Positions 59,801 through 64,000 of a stretch of DNA of 64,000 bases are shown here, in pieces; the first letter of the stretch is position 1, and each line of letters starts with the position of its first letter. This DNA comes from Agelaius tricolor. Taxonomy: Eukaryota > Chordata > Aves > Passeriformes > Icteridae. The stretch spans positions 24,489,881 to 24,553,880 of the forward strand of contig JALJCS010000001.1 of assembly GCA_023055355.1 (NCBI GenBank), written 5' to 3'. Both the position numbers and the translations under genes were made by a program. The notes under the pieces are model-generated. The model worked only from the letters and a program-made list of their open reading frames with translations. It did no database searches and was not told where the DNA came from.

Positions 59801-61837
59801 TGTATTTTGGATTTTAAAAACTTGGGTTTTCCCTTATCTTGAAATAATGTGTTCTACTTAAACAGTTCTTTAAACCCTGGTTTACTCCACTTACCCATTG
59901 TCTGTTTGTAGTAACATTTTTTTCTTAGCACTTATGTAAGTTTAATCTAGGATTTGTTACTGCCTTGAGTCTTATACTGACATCTAGAAAACATGGCAGT
60001 GAAGGTAACCACTGACTATGATATACAATTCTTAGGCTTAAGTAACATACTTTATTCTTACCAGTGTCTCTGTTTTCCTTTTGTTAATTATATTTTGTTA
60101 AAGCTAATTTTTACATTACCAGAATCCTGACAGATTGATTTTTCTATCTTCTGTTATCACTTAATATTAGTGTATTTTCTCAAATGAAATAATTTAGAAA
60201 ACAAACAATTGCACACTGTAAAAAAAAGCAGTGCCTTAGAATTCAAGCCTGCAATAAACAGTCATTAAAATTCAGAATCATTGCTAACATAAGGCATATG
60301 AACATTTACTTTAGGCTCATCAGGAAACATTAAGAAAATCAGGAAGCATTTACGGTGTGCTACAAGATTTTTCTTGGTTTTCAAAACCTGTTTTGGAAAG
60401 TAAATAGTAACTGCATATTATCCCTTTCCTTATAAGATGAGTTGTAAGGCTGTGGACTGCATTTGTTTAGTGAATTTGACACTTAAAAGCTATTTAATTT
60501 AATAAGTATTTTTTTTTCTACTTATTTCTAGTTATTAAAATGATATAACTGTGATTGTCTCAGAATAAGATCTTGTATGTCTGTACTGAACAAATGTTCA
60601 GTACAGACATACAAGAAAAAAAAGAACGAGGGAGGTTTCAGGTCAAGCCCTGGTTGAGGTAATAATAATTGGATTGTTCCTTTTTACTGGGAGAACTCCA
60701 GTTCTGATACTGTCCCTGTGCTCTATTTGTGACCTGTCAGGATGCCTGATGTGGTTTGACAGATGTTTCTTTTCCCAGGTTCCTGACCAGTATGGAACAA
60801 TCAGAGCAGTAGCAGAAGGAAAAGCTGATCAGTTTTTAGTGGGTACTTCGCGAAACTTTGTTTTGAGGGGAACATTTAATGATGGTTTCGTAGTAGAGGT
60901 ACAGGTGAGCATAACTTGTTTTTTTCATGTATAACCCAAAAATGTAAAGATTTTCTGGTGTGTTATTTTAAGAATTTTAATTTTATTAATTGTTAAATCA
61001 CATGTGGTTTCTTTCTAGGGACATACAGATGAACTTTGGGGACTGGCATCTCATCCTTTCAAAGACTTATTTTTAACATGTGCCCAAGATAGGCAAGTTT
61101 GTATGTGGAACTCTGTGGACCACACACTGGAATGGACCAGGCTGCTAGATGTATGTCGACCCCTTAATTTAAATATAAAGCTAGAAAATAGGAAAAAGCA
61201 TTTAATCTCTGAAACACTCTTGTCCCACCTGATTGCAAGCAAAAATCCTGCAGTTACGCTTTTAAAAACAGCTATCTGAAGCTTTGATAAACTTGGCAAG
61301 GTTCATCATACATTATGTAACATGTAATCTGGTTACCATTGCTTGATGTCATTTTGACAAGCCAATTGAATAAGTCTTAGTCCTTTATTCTTGTTACAGT
61401 TTATTTTTTTCCCTGTTATTCAAACAGTCTGAAGAGGGTATCATACAGTTGTGAAGGTTTGGCTTTAGATGTCCTTTCCTTACTGTCATTCATTTTGTAG
61501 TTTGGCTAGTTCTCTGCTAATATCCAAGCAAAATCATTTTTTACAGAGGAATGTCGGCCTTTCTGTGTAACACCTTTCACAAGGTGTTCTTGCAGTGCAT
61601 GTCACTGATACTCTGAGAGCAGAGCTGTCTGAGGGTTAGCATGCTGCTAAGGGGTTGGTTTTTCCTGTGTCAGCTCAGCTGAGACTTTTAGGACAGCCTT
61701 GGTGCAAGGAGAGGTGTTGTGCCCTGGGGATGCAGCCGGGGCAGTAACGTGTCTGTGCCTCCCGTGCAGGAACCCGGGCACTGTGCGGATTTCCATCCCA
61801 GCGGAGCAGTGGTCGCCATAGGAACCCACTCGGGCAG
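11688..61837 (+). CDS. EML4: EML4, partial coding region (exons 2-17, spliced)
   Basis: Sixteen exons joined by canonical GT-AG junctions give one continuous frame of 1942 coding bases that matches the remembered human EML4 protein almost end to end. EML4 is a cytoplasmic and spindle microtubule-associated protein. It trimerises through an N-terminal coiled coil, binds microtubules through a basic linker, and folds its C-terminal two thirds into the HELP motif plus two atypical WD40 propellers (TAPE domain). Exons, in order: 11688-11870, 22407-22536, 27534-27707, 29824-29952, 33029-33054, 44265-44388, 49181-49330, 50769-50838, 52047-52157, 54504-54599, 56797-56931, 57153-57288, 59080-59231, 60779-60904, 61019-61150, 61770-61837. 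No stop or frameshift is seen. The start codon (exon 1) and the C-terminal third (exon 18 on) lie outside the window. EML1, EML2 and EML3 are paralogues, but the linker sequence and exon phases fit EML4. Confidence 0.97.
12746..12767 (+). repeat. 11-bp tandem duplication
   Basis: TGTGAGTCCTG occurs twice in direct succession (12746-12756 and 12757-12767) with no mismatch. A small local duplication with no evident function. Confidence 0.8.
19291..19312. repeat. 22-bp perfect palindrome in intron 2
   Basis: The arm CAGTCTGAAAT is followed directly by its exact reverse complement, with no spacer. The next base on each side breaks the symmetry. It could form a short cruciform or RNA hairpin. A fold-back template-switch mutation is the simplest origin. 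Confidence 0.85.
22407..22536 (+). CDS. EML4: EML4 exon 3 (Ser-rich linker)
   Basis: 130 bp, phase 1 in and phase 2 out; acceptor TTTTCTAG, donor GTATTG. It encodes about residues 70-113: GQPSLREAISMSCITNGSTG and a Ser/Lys-rich continuation ending ETLSSAAK. It aligns with human GQPSPRAVIPMSCITNGSG... and ...KETLSSAAK. The segment is predicted disordered and belongs to the basic linker between the coiled coil and the propellers, which is needed for microtubule binding in EML proteins. The length matches the human exon. Skipping this exon alone would shift the frame. Confidence 0.95.
22537..27533 (+). other. EML4: EML4 intron 3
   Basis: A 5.0-kb intron ending in a long pyrimidine tract and TTTTACAG. 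It contains a run of ten C followed by a C/T tract (22856-22880) and a GC-richer block with a 13-bp inverted repeat (26948-26995). A 1.4-kb stretch (about 24270-25720) has a different texture from its surroundings, with fewer homopolymers, and may be an old unrecognised repeat. No exon is seen. Confidence 0.8.
26948..26995. repeat. 13-bp perfect inverted repeat, 22-nt loop
   Basis: GCCACCAAAGCCC at 26948-26960 is exactly complementary to GGGCTTTGGTGGC at 26983-26995. Isolated extra pairs extend the stem outward (26945-26946 with 26997-26998) past one mismatch. It sits in a GC-richer island (about 26930-27200), so an RNA hairpin would be stable. No known small RNA is recognised. Confidence 0.7.
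27534..27707 (+). CDS. EML4: EML4 exon 4 (Lys/Ser/Gln-rich linker, cassette-type exon)
   Basis: 174 bp, phase 2 in and phase 2 out, so it is exactly 58 codons and can be skipped without changing frame. The acceptor is TTTTACAG and the donor GTTTTC, which is a weak match to consensus. It encodes about residues 113-171: SGTEKKKEKPPGQKEKKEDS, then HSNDQSAQTQASPSPQPSSQ and a HRQTPESK stretch. The lysine-rich start is the strongest basic patch of the linker and should contact the acidic microtubule surface. The SPSP motif keeps both serines reported as NEK6/NEK7 phosphorylation sites in human (S144 and S146). A human isoform of 923 residues, 58 fewer than the main form, fits omission of this exon. 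Confidence 0.95.
27708..29823 (+). other. EML4: EML4 intron 4
   Basis: A 2.1-kb AT-rich intron with donor GTTTTC and acceptor TTTCTTCTAG. T-rich runs (about 28500-28570) are the only low-complexity feature. No exon, RNA gene or repeat family is recognised. Confidence 0.85.
29824..29952 (+). CDS. EML4: EML4 exon 5 (linker end)
   Basis: 129 bp, phase 2 in and phase 2 out (43 codons, also skippable in frame). The acceptor is TTTCTTCTAG and the donor GTATGT at 29953. It encodes about residues 171-214: SIKKSLTVEKAHGAWESSDE, then SRNKLMRVASTSKLISKVAK and NAD(K). It is clearly homologous to the human segment SIKRPSPAEK...SRNKL...TADK but is less conserved than any other exon here. All the prolines of the human segment are absent. 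The frame stays open past the donor for about 55 codons in the intron, so the donor was set by the in-phase join to exon 6. Confidence 0.95.
30417..30695 (-). other. Unrecognised open reading stretch, possible old element
   Basis: On the - strand about 92 codons are open, encoding a Pro/Gly/Glu-rich peptide that includes TGAGVTTPCYSPPEALTGDP and KPRKPAAEEGVRGMVGYSAS. The composition looks less random than the surrounding shadow frames. I do not recognise the family. It lies antisense inside an EML4 intron and has no obvious promoter or start context. It could be a decayed mobile-element coding fragment or chance. Confidence 0.25.
30912..30954. repeat. Perfect stem-loop, 19-bp arms, 5-nt loop
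   Basis: AATAAAGCACTTCAGACCT (30912-30930) is followed by TTCAG and then by its exact reverse complement (30936-30954). The transcript would form a 19-bp fully paired hairpin. It is shorter than a usual pre-miRNA stem. The absence of mismatches suggests a recent origin, for instance fold-back template switching. Confidence 0.9.
33029..33054 (+). CDS. EML4: EML4 exon 6 (26-bp microexon)
   Basis: 26 bp, phase 2 in and phase 1 out; acceptor TTCCACAG, donor GTAAAT. With its flanks it encodes (K)HKDVIVSQ, about residues 214-223, matching human HKDVIINQ. It is identified by the in-phase junctions with exons 5 and 7 and by the protein match, since it is too short to stand out alone. Its end corresponds to residue 222 plus one base, the same position as the exon-6 breakpoint of the human E6;A20 ALK fusion. 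Confidence 0.93.
33505..33537 (+). CDS. EML4: EML4 alternative exon 6b (33-bp cassette)
   Basis: 33 bp (11 codons), phase 1 in and phase 1 out, so it can be added between exons 6 and 7 without changing frame. The acceptor is CCCATAACTAG and the donor is GTAAGA. It encodes AKMSTREKNSQ, which as I recall is identical to the 11 residues that distinguish human EML4-ALK variant 3b from 3a. Identity at every residue between bird and mammal argues for a real, selected exon. It inserts a basic, Ser/Thr-bearing segment just before the HELP motif. Inclusion in this species' transcripts is inferred, not seen. Confidence 0.88.
35101..35118 (+). repeat. (GTT)6 microsatellite
   Basis: Six uninterrupted GTT units following a T-rich stretch in intron 6. 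Likely length-polymorphic; no function evident. Confidence 0.9.
39626..39647. repeat. 22-bp perfect palindrome in intron 6
   Basis: The arm TTTGTACAATT is followed directly by its exact reverse complement. It includes two GTAC sites and an AATT core. AT-rich, but 11-bp arms with no spacer are unlikely by chance in one position. Confidence 0.85.
40400..40830. other. GC-richer intronic block, unrecognised
   Basis: This 430-bp block has visibly higher GC and several CpGs (for example GGCGCC, GGGCGCTGCAGCCGC) and is open over long stretches on both strands (- 40384-40788, + 40566-40853). Neither translation matches a family I know. It may be an old LTR or other repeat, or a regulatory element. 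Confidence 0.3.
43465..43962 (+). mobile_element. CR1 LINE fragment, sense orientation, degraded
   Basis: From about 43480 the sequence follows the remembered CR1 3' end: the TGGTTAATGG and GGTGGCCAGT motifs, a CTCTCAGGTTTGCAGTGACA stretch from the reverse-transcriptase C-terminus, then the 3' UTR with GAGGTTGGACTTAGACACCT and CCTTTTCAACCTGAAATA near 43900-43940. Many substitutions and small indels mean it is old and inactive. CR1 is the dominant interspersed repeat of birds and reptiles. The boundaries are approximate. Confidence 0.7.
44265..44388 (+). CDS. EML4: EML4 exon 7 (HELP motif, first part)
   Basis: 124 bp, phase 1 in and phase 2 out; acceptor GTTCCAACAG. It encodes about residues 223-264: EGEYIKMFMRGRPITMFIPS, then DVENYDDIRTELPPEKLKLE and W(V), nearly identical to human. 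This starts the hydrophobic EML protein (HELP) motif that packs into the tandem propeller. The donor was placed after GAGTGGGT because this joins in phase to exon 8 to give WVYGYRG and leaves an intron that starts GTATCCTT. The alternative GT two bases earlier breaks the frame. Human has Ala where this protein has Val at the junction. Confidence 0.96.
44389..44396 (+). other. U12-type 5' splice site (GTATCCTT)
   Basis: An eight-of-eight match to the (G/A)TATCCTT consensus recognised by U11 and U6atac snRNAs. It is unlike the GTAAGT-type donors of the other introns in this gene. Confidence 0.9.
46230..46245 (+). repeat. G7-A-G8 run, possible G-quadruplex
   Basis: Seven G, one A and eight G on the sense strand satisfy the pattern of four G-tracts with very short loops. 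It could form a quadruplex in DNA or in the intron 7 RNA. Confidence 0.6.
49159..49166 (+). other. U12-type branch-point site (TCCTTAAC)
   Basis: A perfect match to the core of the minor-class branch site (TTCCTTAAC). The candidate branch adenosine at 49164 or 49165 is 15-16 bases from the last intron base, inside the narrow window usual for U12-type introns. Confidence 0.9.
49181..49330 (+). CDS. EML4: EML4 exon 8 (HELP motif, second part)
   Basis: 150 bp, phase 2 in and phase 2 out; acceptor AAATATAG, donor GTTAGT. It encodes about residues 264-314: YGYRGRDCRANVYLLPTGEI, then VYFIASVVVLFNYEERTQRH and YLGHTDCVK. The VYFIASVVVLFN strand is the hydrophobic heart of the HELP motif, and YLGHTDCVK begins the first WD40-type blade (the GH of a WD repeat). 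Changes from human are conservative (K to R, K to E). Confidence 0.97.
49331..50768 (+). other. EML4: EML4 intron 8
   Basis: A 1.4-kb intron, donor GTTAGT, acceptor CTGTCTTAG. AT-rich, with no recognised repeat or RNA gene. A partly repeated AATTCAGTTTGTAAATTTTT-like stretch lies near 50045-50090. Confidence 0.88.
50769..50838 (+). CDS. EML4: EML4 exon 9 (first propeller)
   Basis: 70 bp, phase 2 in and phase 0 out; acceptor TGTCTTAG, donor GTAAGT. It encodes about residues 314-337: C, then LAVHPDKIRIATGQLAGVDK and DGR. It is the first WD40-like blade, identical to human except I/V and I/L exchanges. HPDK..IATGQ is a hallmark of EML propellers. Confidence 0.97.
50839..52046 (+). other. EML4: EML4 intron 9
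   Basis: A 1.2-kb intron, donor GTAAGT, acceptor CCACGCAG. Its last 150 bases (from about 51895) turn GC-rich along with exon 10. No mobile element recognised. Confidence 0.88.
52047..52157 (+). CDS. EML4: EML4 exon 10 (first propeller, CpG-rich exon)
   Basis: 111 bp, phase 0 both ends (37 codons); acceptor CCACGCAG, donor GTAAGA. It encodes about residues 338-374: PLQPHVRVWDSVSLATLQVI, then GLGTFERGVGCLDFSKA. HVRVWDS is a classic WD motif. It is matched by human PLQPHVRVWDSVTLSTLQII. Codons are GC-ended, with eight CpGs in 111 bp, unlike most neighbouring exons. Confidence 0.97.
52769..52803 (+). repeat. TTTG/TTTTG low-complexity repeat
   Basis: Imperfect TTTG and TTTTG units repeat for about 35 bases on the sense strand. 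Simple repeat only. Confidence 0.8.
52988..53168 (-). mobile_element. CR1 LINE fragment, antisense, degraded
   Basis: The + strand reads like the reverse complement of the CR1 3' region: GGTGGGAAGGGATGTCTGGA, GATCACCTCATGCACTGTCC, then GCAGGCTGCTCAGGCTG and CTGGGTGACCTGTTGAAAAG. It is an old copy with many differences. Boundaries are approximate. Confidence 0.65.
54504..54599 (+). CDS. EML4: EML4 exon 11 (first propeller)
   Basis: 96 bp, phase 0 both ends (32 codons); acceptor TTCCTTTAG, donor GTAATT. It encodes about residues 375-406: DSGTHLCVIDDSNEHMLTVW, then DWQRKSKIAEIK. LTVWDWQ is the WD signature of this blade. Human has WQKKAKGAEIK, so the loop after the WD motif is the variable part. 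Confidence 0.97.
54600..56796 (+). other. EML4: EML4 intron 11
   Basis: A 2.2-kb intron, donor GTAATT, acceptor TTATTTCAG. It contains an antisense CR1 (about 55851-56030) and a short AAC repeat (about 55764-55780). Otherwise plain AT-rich sequence. Confidence 0.88.
55851..56030 (-). mobile_element. CR1 LINE 3' fragment, antisense
   Basis: The + strand carries the reverse complement of the CR1 tail: ATCACAGAAC at the end, GGTTGGAGGGCACTGCTGGA, GATCATCTGTTCAAGCCCC, CACCTAGAGCAGGTTGCACA and CTCCAGAGAAGGAGAATCCA. It is better preserved than the other two CR1 pieces. A non-coding relic. Confidence 0.82.
56797..56931 (+). CDS. EML4: EML4 exon 12 (first propeller)
   Basis: 135 bp, phase 0 both ends (45 codons); acceptor TTATTTCAG, donor GTAATA. 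It encodes about residues 407-451: TTNEVVLAVEFHPTDANTII, then TCGKSHIFFWTWSGNSLSRK and QGIFG. FFWTWSGN is the WD-equivalent motif. It differs from human by little more than T to S before RKQGIFG. Confidence 0.97.
57153..57288 (+). CDS. EML4: EML4 exon 13 (first propeller)
   Basis: 136 bp, phase 0 in and phase 1 out; acceptor TTTGTTTCAG, donor GTAGGA. A 221-bp intron (56932-57152) separates it from exon 12. It encodes about residues 452-497: KYEKPKFVQCLAFLGNGDVL, then TGDSGGIILIWGKTTVEATP and GKGAK. Its end falls at residue 496 plus one base, the same point at which human E13;A20 ALK fusions break, so exon lengths up to here sum exactly as in human. Confidence 0.97.
57289..59079 (+). other. 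EML4: EML4 intron 13
   Basis: A 1.8-kb AT-rich intron, donor GTAGGA, acceptor TGCTTATAG. No repeat family, hairpin or exon recognised. Confidence 0.88.
59080..59231 (+). CDS. EML4: EML4 exon 14 (propeller)
   Basis: 152 bp, phase 1 in and phase 0 out; acceptor TGCTTATAG, donor GTAAGA. It encodes about residues 497-547: GVYQISKQIKAHDGSVFTLC, then QMRNGMLLTGGGKDRKIILW and DHDLNPEREIE. GGKDRKIILWD is a textbook WD repeat end, and the translation is identical to the remembered human sequence over the whole exon. Confidence 0.98.
59232..60778 (+). other. EML4: EML4 intron 14
   Basis: A 1.5-kb intron, donor GTAAGA, acceptor TTTTCCCAG. Its outstanding feature is a perfect 22-bp inverted repeat (60571-60616) about 160 bases before exon 15. 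The rest is AT-rich. Confidence 0.88.
60571..60616. repeat. Perfect inverted repeat, 22-bp arms, 2-nt spacer
   Basis: The left arm (60571-60592, beginning TCTTGTATGTCTG) and the right arm (60595-60616) are exact reverse complements around the spacer AA. In RNA this gives a roughly 21-bp fully paired hairpin with a tiny loop. The pairing stops sharply at both outer ends (A opposite A). Perfect pairing implies recent origin or strong constraint. It ends 162 bases before the exon 15 acceptor. Confidence 0.92.
60779..60904 (+). CDS. EML4: EML4 exon 15 (propeller)
   Basis: 126 bp, phase 0 both ends (42 codons); acceptor TTTTCCCAG, donor GTGAGC. It encodes about residues 548-589: VPDQYGTIRAVAEGKADQFL, then VGTSRNFVLRGTFNDGFVVE and VQ. 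Human reads NFILRGTFNDGFQIEVQ, so only a few residues differ. Intron 15 after it is only 114 bp (60905-61018). Confidence 0.97.
61019..61150 (+). CDS. EML4: EML4 exon 16 (propeller)
   Basis: 132 bp, phase 0 both ends (44 codons); acceptor TTTCTAG, donor GTATGT. It encodes about residues 590-633: GHTDELWGLASHPFKDLFLT, then CAQDRQVCMWNSVDHTLEWT and RLLD. GHTDELWGLA and QVCMWNS are the GH and WD-type ends of one blade. Close to human, with loop changes (MEHRLEW to VDHTLEW). Confidence 0.97.
61151..61769 (+). other. EML4: EML4 intron 16
   Basis: A 619-bp intron, donor GTATGT, acceptor CCCGTGCAG. The last 150 bases become GC-rich, merging with the CpG-rich exon 17. No repeat family recognised. 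Confidence 0.88.
61770..61837 (+). CDS. EML4: EML4 exon 17 (propeller, CpG-rich exon)
   Basis: 68 bp, phase 0 in and phase 2 out; acceptor CCCGTGCAG, donor GTAAAC. It encodes about residues 634-656: EPGHCADFHPSGAVVAIGTH, then SG(R), matching human EPGHCADFHPSGTVVAIGTHSGR. Five CpGs in 68 bp contrast with most other exons. It is the last exon in the window. The next should begin by completing the Arg codon and reading WFVLD, and this is not found before base 64000. Confidence 0.96.
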
Positions 61838-64000
61838 GTAAACGCCTTCCAGCTGAGCTGTGATGACAGAAGGTGCAAAGGAGACACTTTACACAGTGCA
61901 CCTTTTCATTGGAGTTCATTTGCTTTTTATTCTTTTTACTTGAGGTTTTGGAGCCTAAGAAGCATGGCAAAAGGAGGCAGAGCATCTTATATGTCTTAGA
62001 CAGAGAGAGAGGCATTGTTTGGTTGTTGTTAGGCTGGTTTGGTCTTTTTAACATGAAATGTTAAATGAAAGTCCAAATCTTGATTTTTTTTTTAAACTAA
62101 TTTTTTGCAGAGATTTCTATGAGCACTCCTTATTGTCTGTTCCAAGTATTACATATTTTGATGTTATGTGCACGTTACATTTCTTTTTAAGACAGGTACA
62201 GTACAGATCTTTGTCCTTCCCAAATCAAACACACTTGCAACCTTTTAAACTGAGATGGATAGGCAAGTGAACAGACTTGTATTTTGATTTTTGTGTAAGA
62301 CAGAGTTCAGCAAGGCACACTGCTGCACTGAAGTGATACTGAACTGTTCCTATTCTTCCTGAAGTCATCATGCCTTGCAAGCTGTCAGAGCACAAACTGA
62401 GTCTTTTTGACTTGGGCTTCTTACAGTGGAAGAAAAAAGTTACATTATTTCATAGTCAGACTCTGGCTTGGCATCATCTCCCAGGAAGGGAGTACCAATG
62501 TACCAATTAAAAGAAAAAACTGGTTGTTCATAGCTTTAGAAAGGTGAGAGGAGCACATATTAAATCTACTAGCATTTTTGTTCTGTGTTTCACTTATACT
62601 CATGGTTGATAACTTGATGATAAAATAATGCCTGGTGCATGTAAGAAAACTGCGAATATTTTTGTGTGTTTAATTTGCCAGCTAGAATTTTTTTTTACCT
62701 AACCTCATGCCTAAAGACCATTTGAAGTTTGGTTTTTAGAAACTGCTGAGCATGTGCAACACCCTTAAAATTTCCTGAAAAATGAAATGCTAAATATTTT
62801 TAGAGAGTTTCCTCCAAGATGAAGATGCAGTCTGCACTAAATTCATTAGGTGTAATATCAGGCTACAAAACCAAGTTTACCTTCTAGTAAAAACCTTGCT
62901 GAGCTCTTGTATATTTGATTACCACGTTGAACCTTTCCATCTTAAAATTATAAACATTAAGTTGAATGAATGTTTCTGTCTTCATTAAACACAGCAGAAT
63001 ATACAGGCCTAAGAGTACTTTAAATGGGTAAAAGCAAAACAATGCCAGGCTGTTTCTTCAGAGTTTTTAGATGTTTTTGAACTTCCATTAAAGCACAGTC
63101 AAGGCATGTTGCATGGCCAAAGCATTCGGTCTGTTACTTGCTTTTGGTTGACTTTTTTTTTTTCACTCTCCTGGAGCATTTAGTGTTATGCTTTAAGTTT
63201 GGCACATTCAGTTTAAATTCTTATTTTTAATTTACTTGAGGCAATGAGTTTATACTGCGTTCAAGAAGTTTATGACGATGACCTTGGAGTTTTTTGGGAT
63301 TTTTTTTTTTTTGCCTTCAGTAAAAAGAGTTTTTAAGCAGTTATATTTTCACCATTATATTTTAGTGCGTTCTGAAATTGTATAGTTCAATGATGGGTTA
63401 GAGATATACAAATGAAACTGAGTTGAAATGAGATCTGGTAAGTGTATAAGTGGATGAGAAATAAATGGAGTTGAGTCAAGATAAACAAAACAGTTTTAAA
63501 ATTACTGCCTATGCTGCAGCATCATGCAGTGCTTTCTGTGCCAGAAAATCTGGTCCAAGGGAGTTATTTCCCAAGGAATGAGGGCTGTATCATATATCTC
63601 GATTAACAAAAGAAAAAATAATCTCAAACCCATAACAAATATTTTAATAATTTGATTAATAGCCTAAAAATCTTAAAGCAAATATTAAATGAGACTAATC
63701 TGTTTAGAACTCAGTAAACCCAAACCTTGAGTGTCTCTGTTCTAGTGCTGCTCAGCTTTCAGCACAGAGGTAAGACAGGGACAAGGAATGGAGCACTAAG
63801 AAAGCTGGGTTTGTTGGTTAAAGTTGAGATACCAAAAGAAAACTGACTTTTGTCCCTTTTTCTCTATTCTTGTCTGTTGTTTTACAGTGGTGTGTTTTTT
63901 ATCAGGTCAAACATCATGCTTTTGCTGGGTTTTTCACATATCACTTTCCATGATAAATATTCCAGTATCATTTCCCCTTTTGGGCTGTCTGCACAGGGTC
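61838..64000 (+). other. EML4: EML4 intron 17, 5' portion
   Basis: The start of an intron with donor GTAAAC. It is AT-rich, with T runs near 62083, 63150 and 63300. No sequence able to encode the expected WFVLDAETRD start of exon 18 was found, so the intron continues past the window. Confidence 0.85.

Noticed and set aside
63870..63920. TTTTACAG/TGGTGTG as a possible exon 18 acceptor
   Set aside because: The following bases read WCVFYQ-like in the TGG frame, not the expected WFVLDAETRD, and give no conserved propeller blade.
1..64000. Second gene, tRNA, rRNA or CRISPR array
   Set aside because: No B-box-like tRNA pattern, rRNA stretch, regularly spaced repeat, CpG-island promoter or second conserved exon set was found on either strand by eye.

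Overview
The window is vertebrate nuclear DNA, almost certainly from a bird and probably a songbird. It is AT-rich and intron-dominated, with few CpGs, and carries three decayed CR1 retrotransposon pieces. It also carries one solo retroviral LTR that I recognise from memory as a type common in passerine genomes (no database search was possible). Nothing bacterial, organellar or CRISPR-like is present.

One gene fills the window: EML4 (echinoderm microtubule-associated protein-like 4), on the + strand. Exons 2 to 17 are all present with intact frame. Exon 1 lies upstream of base 1, and exon 18 onward lies beyond base 64000. If exon 1 contributes 25 coding bases as in human, the exons encode residues ~9-656 of a ~981-residue protein. 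Every exon junction joins in phase, and the cumulative lengths put the ends of exons 6 and 13 at residues 222 and 496, exactly as in human EML4.

Layout: 1-11687 is the end of intron 1, with the solo LTR at 8442-8832. 11688-11870 encodes the trimerising coiled coil. 22407-33054 holds exons 3-6, the basic Ser/Lys-rich microtubule-binding linker. 33505-33537 is a 33-bp alternative exon (6b) in intron 6. 44265-49330 holds exons 7 and 8, the HELP motif, separated by a minor-class (U12-type) intron. 50769-61837 holds exons 9-17, the first part of the tandem WD40 propellers. 61838-64000 is the start of intron 17.

The observations most worth following are: (i) the U12-type intron 7, with near-perfect 5' splice site and branch site; (ii) the conserved alternative exon 6b and its end-to-end resemblance to exon 6; (iii) a set of perfect inverted repeats in the introns (arms of 22, 19, 11, 11 and 10 bp with spacers of 0-5 nt), which look like fold-back template-switch products; (iv) two CpG-rich exons (10 and 17) inside an otherwise CpG-poor gene; and (v) the LTR flanked by an exact 7-bp direct repeat. 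I found no convincing second gene, no tRNA or rRNA gene, and no promoter.
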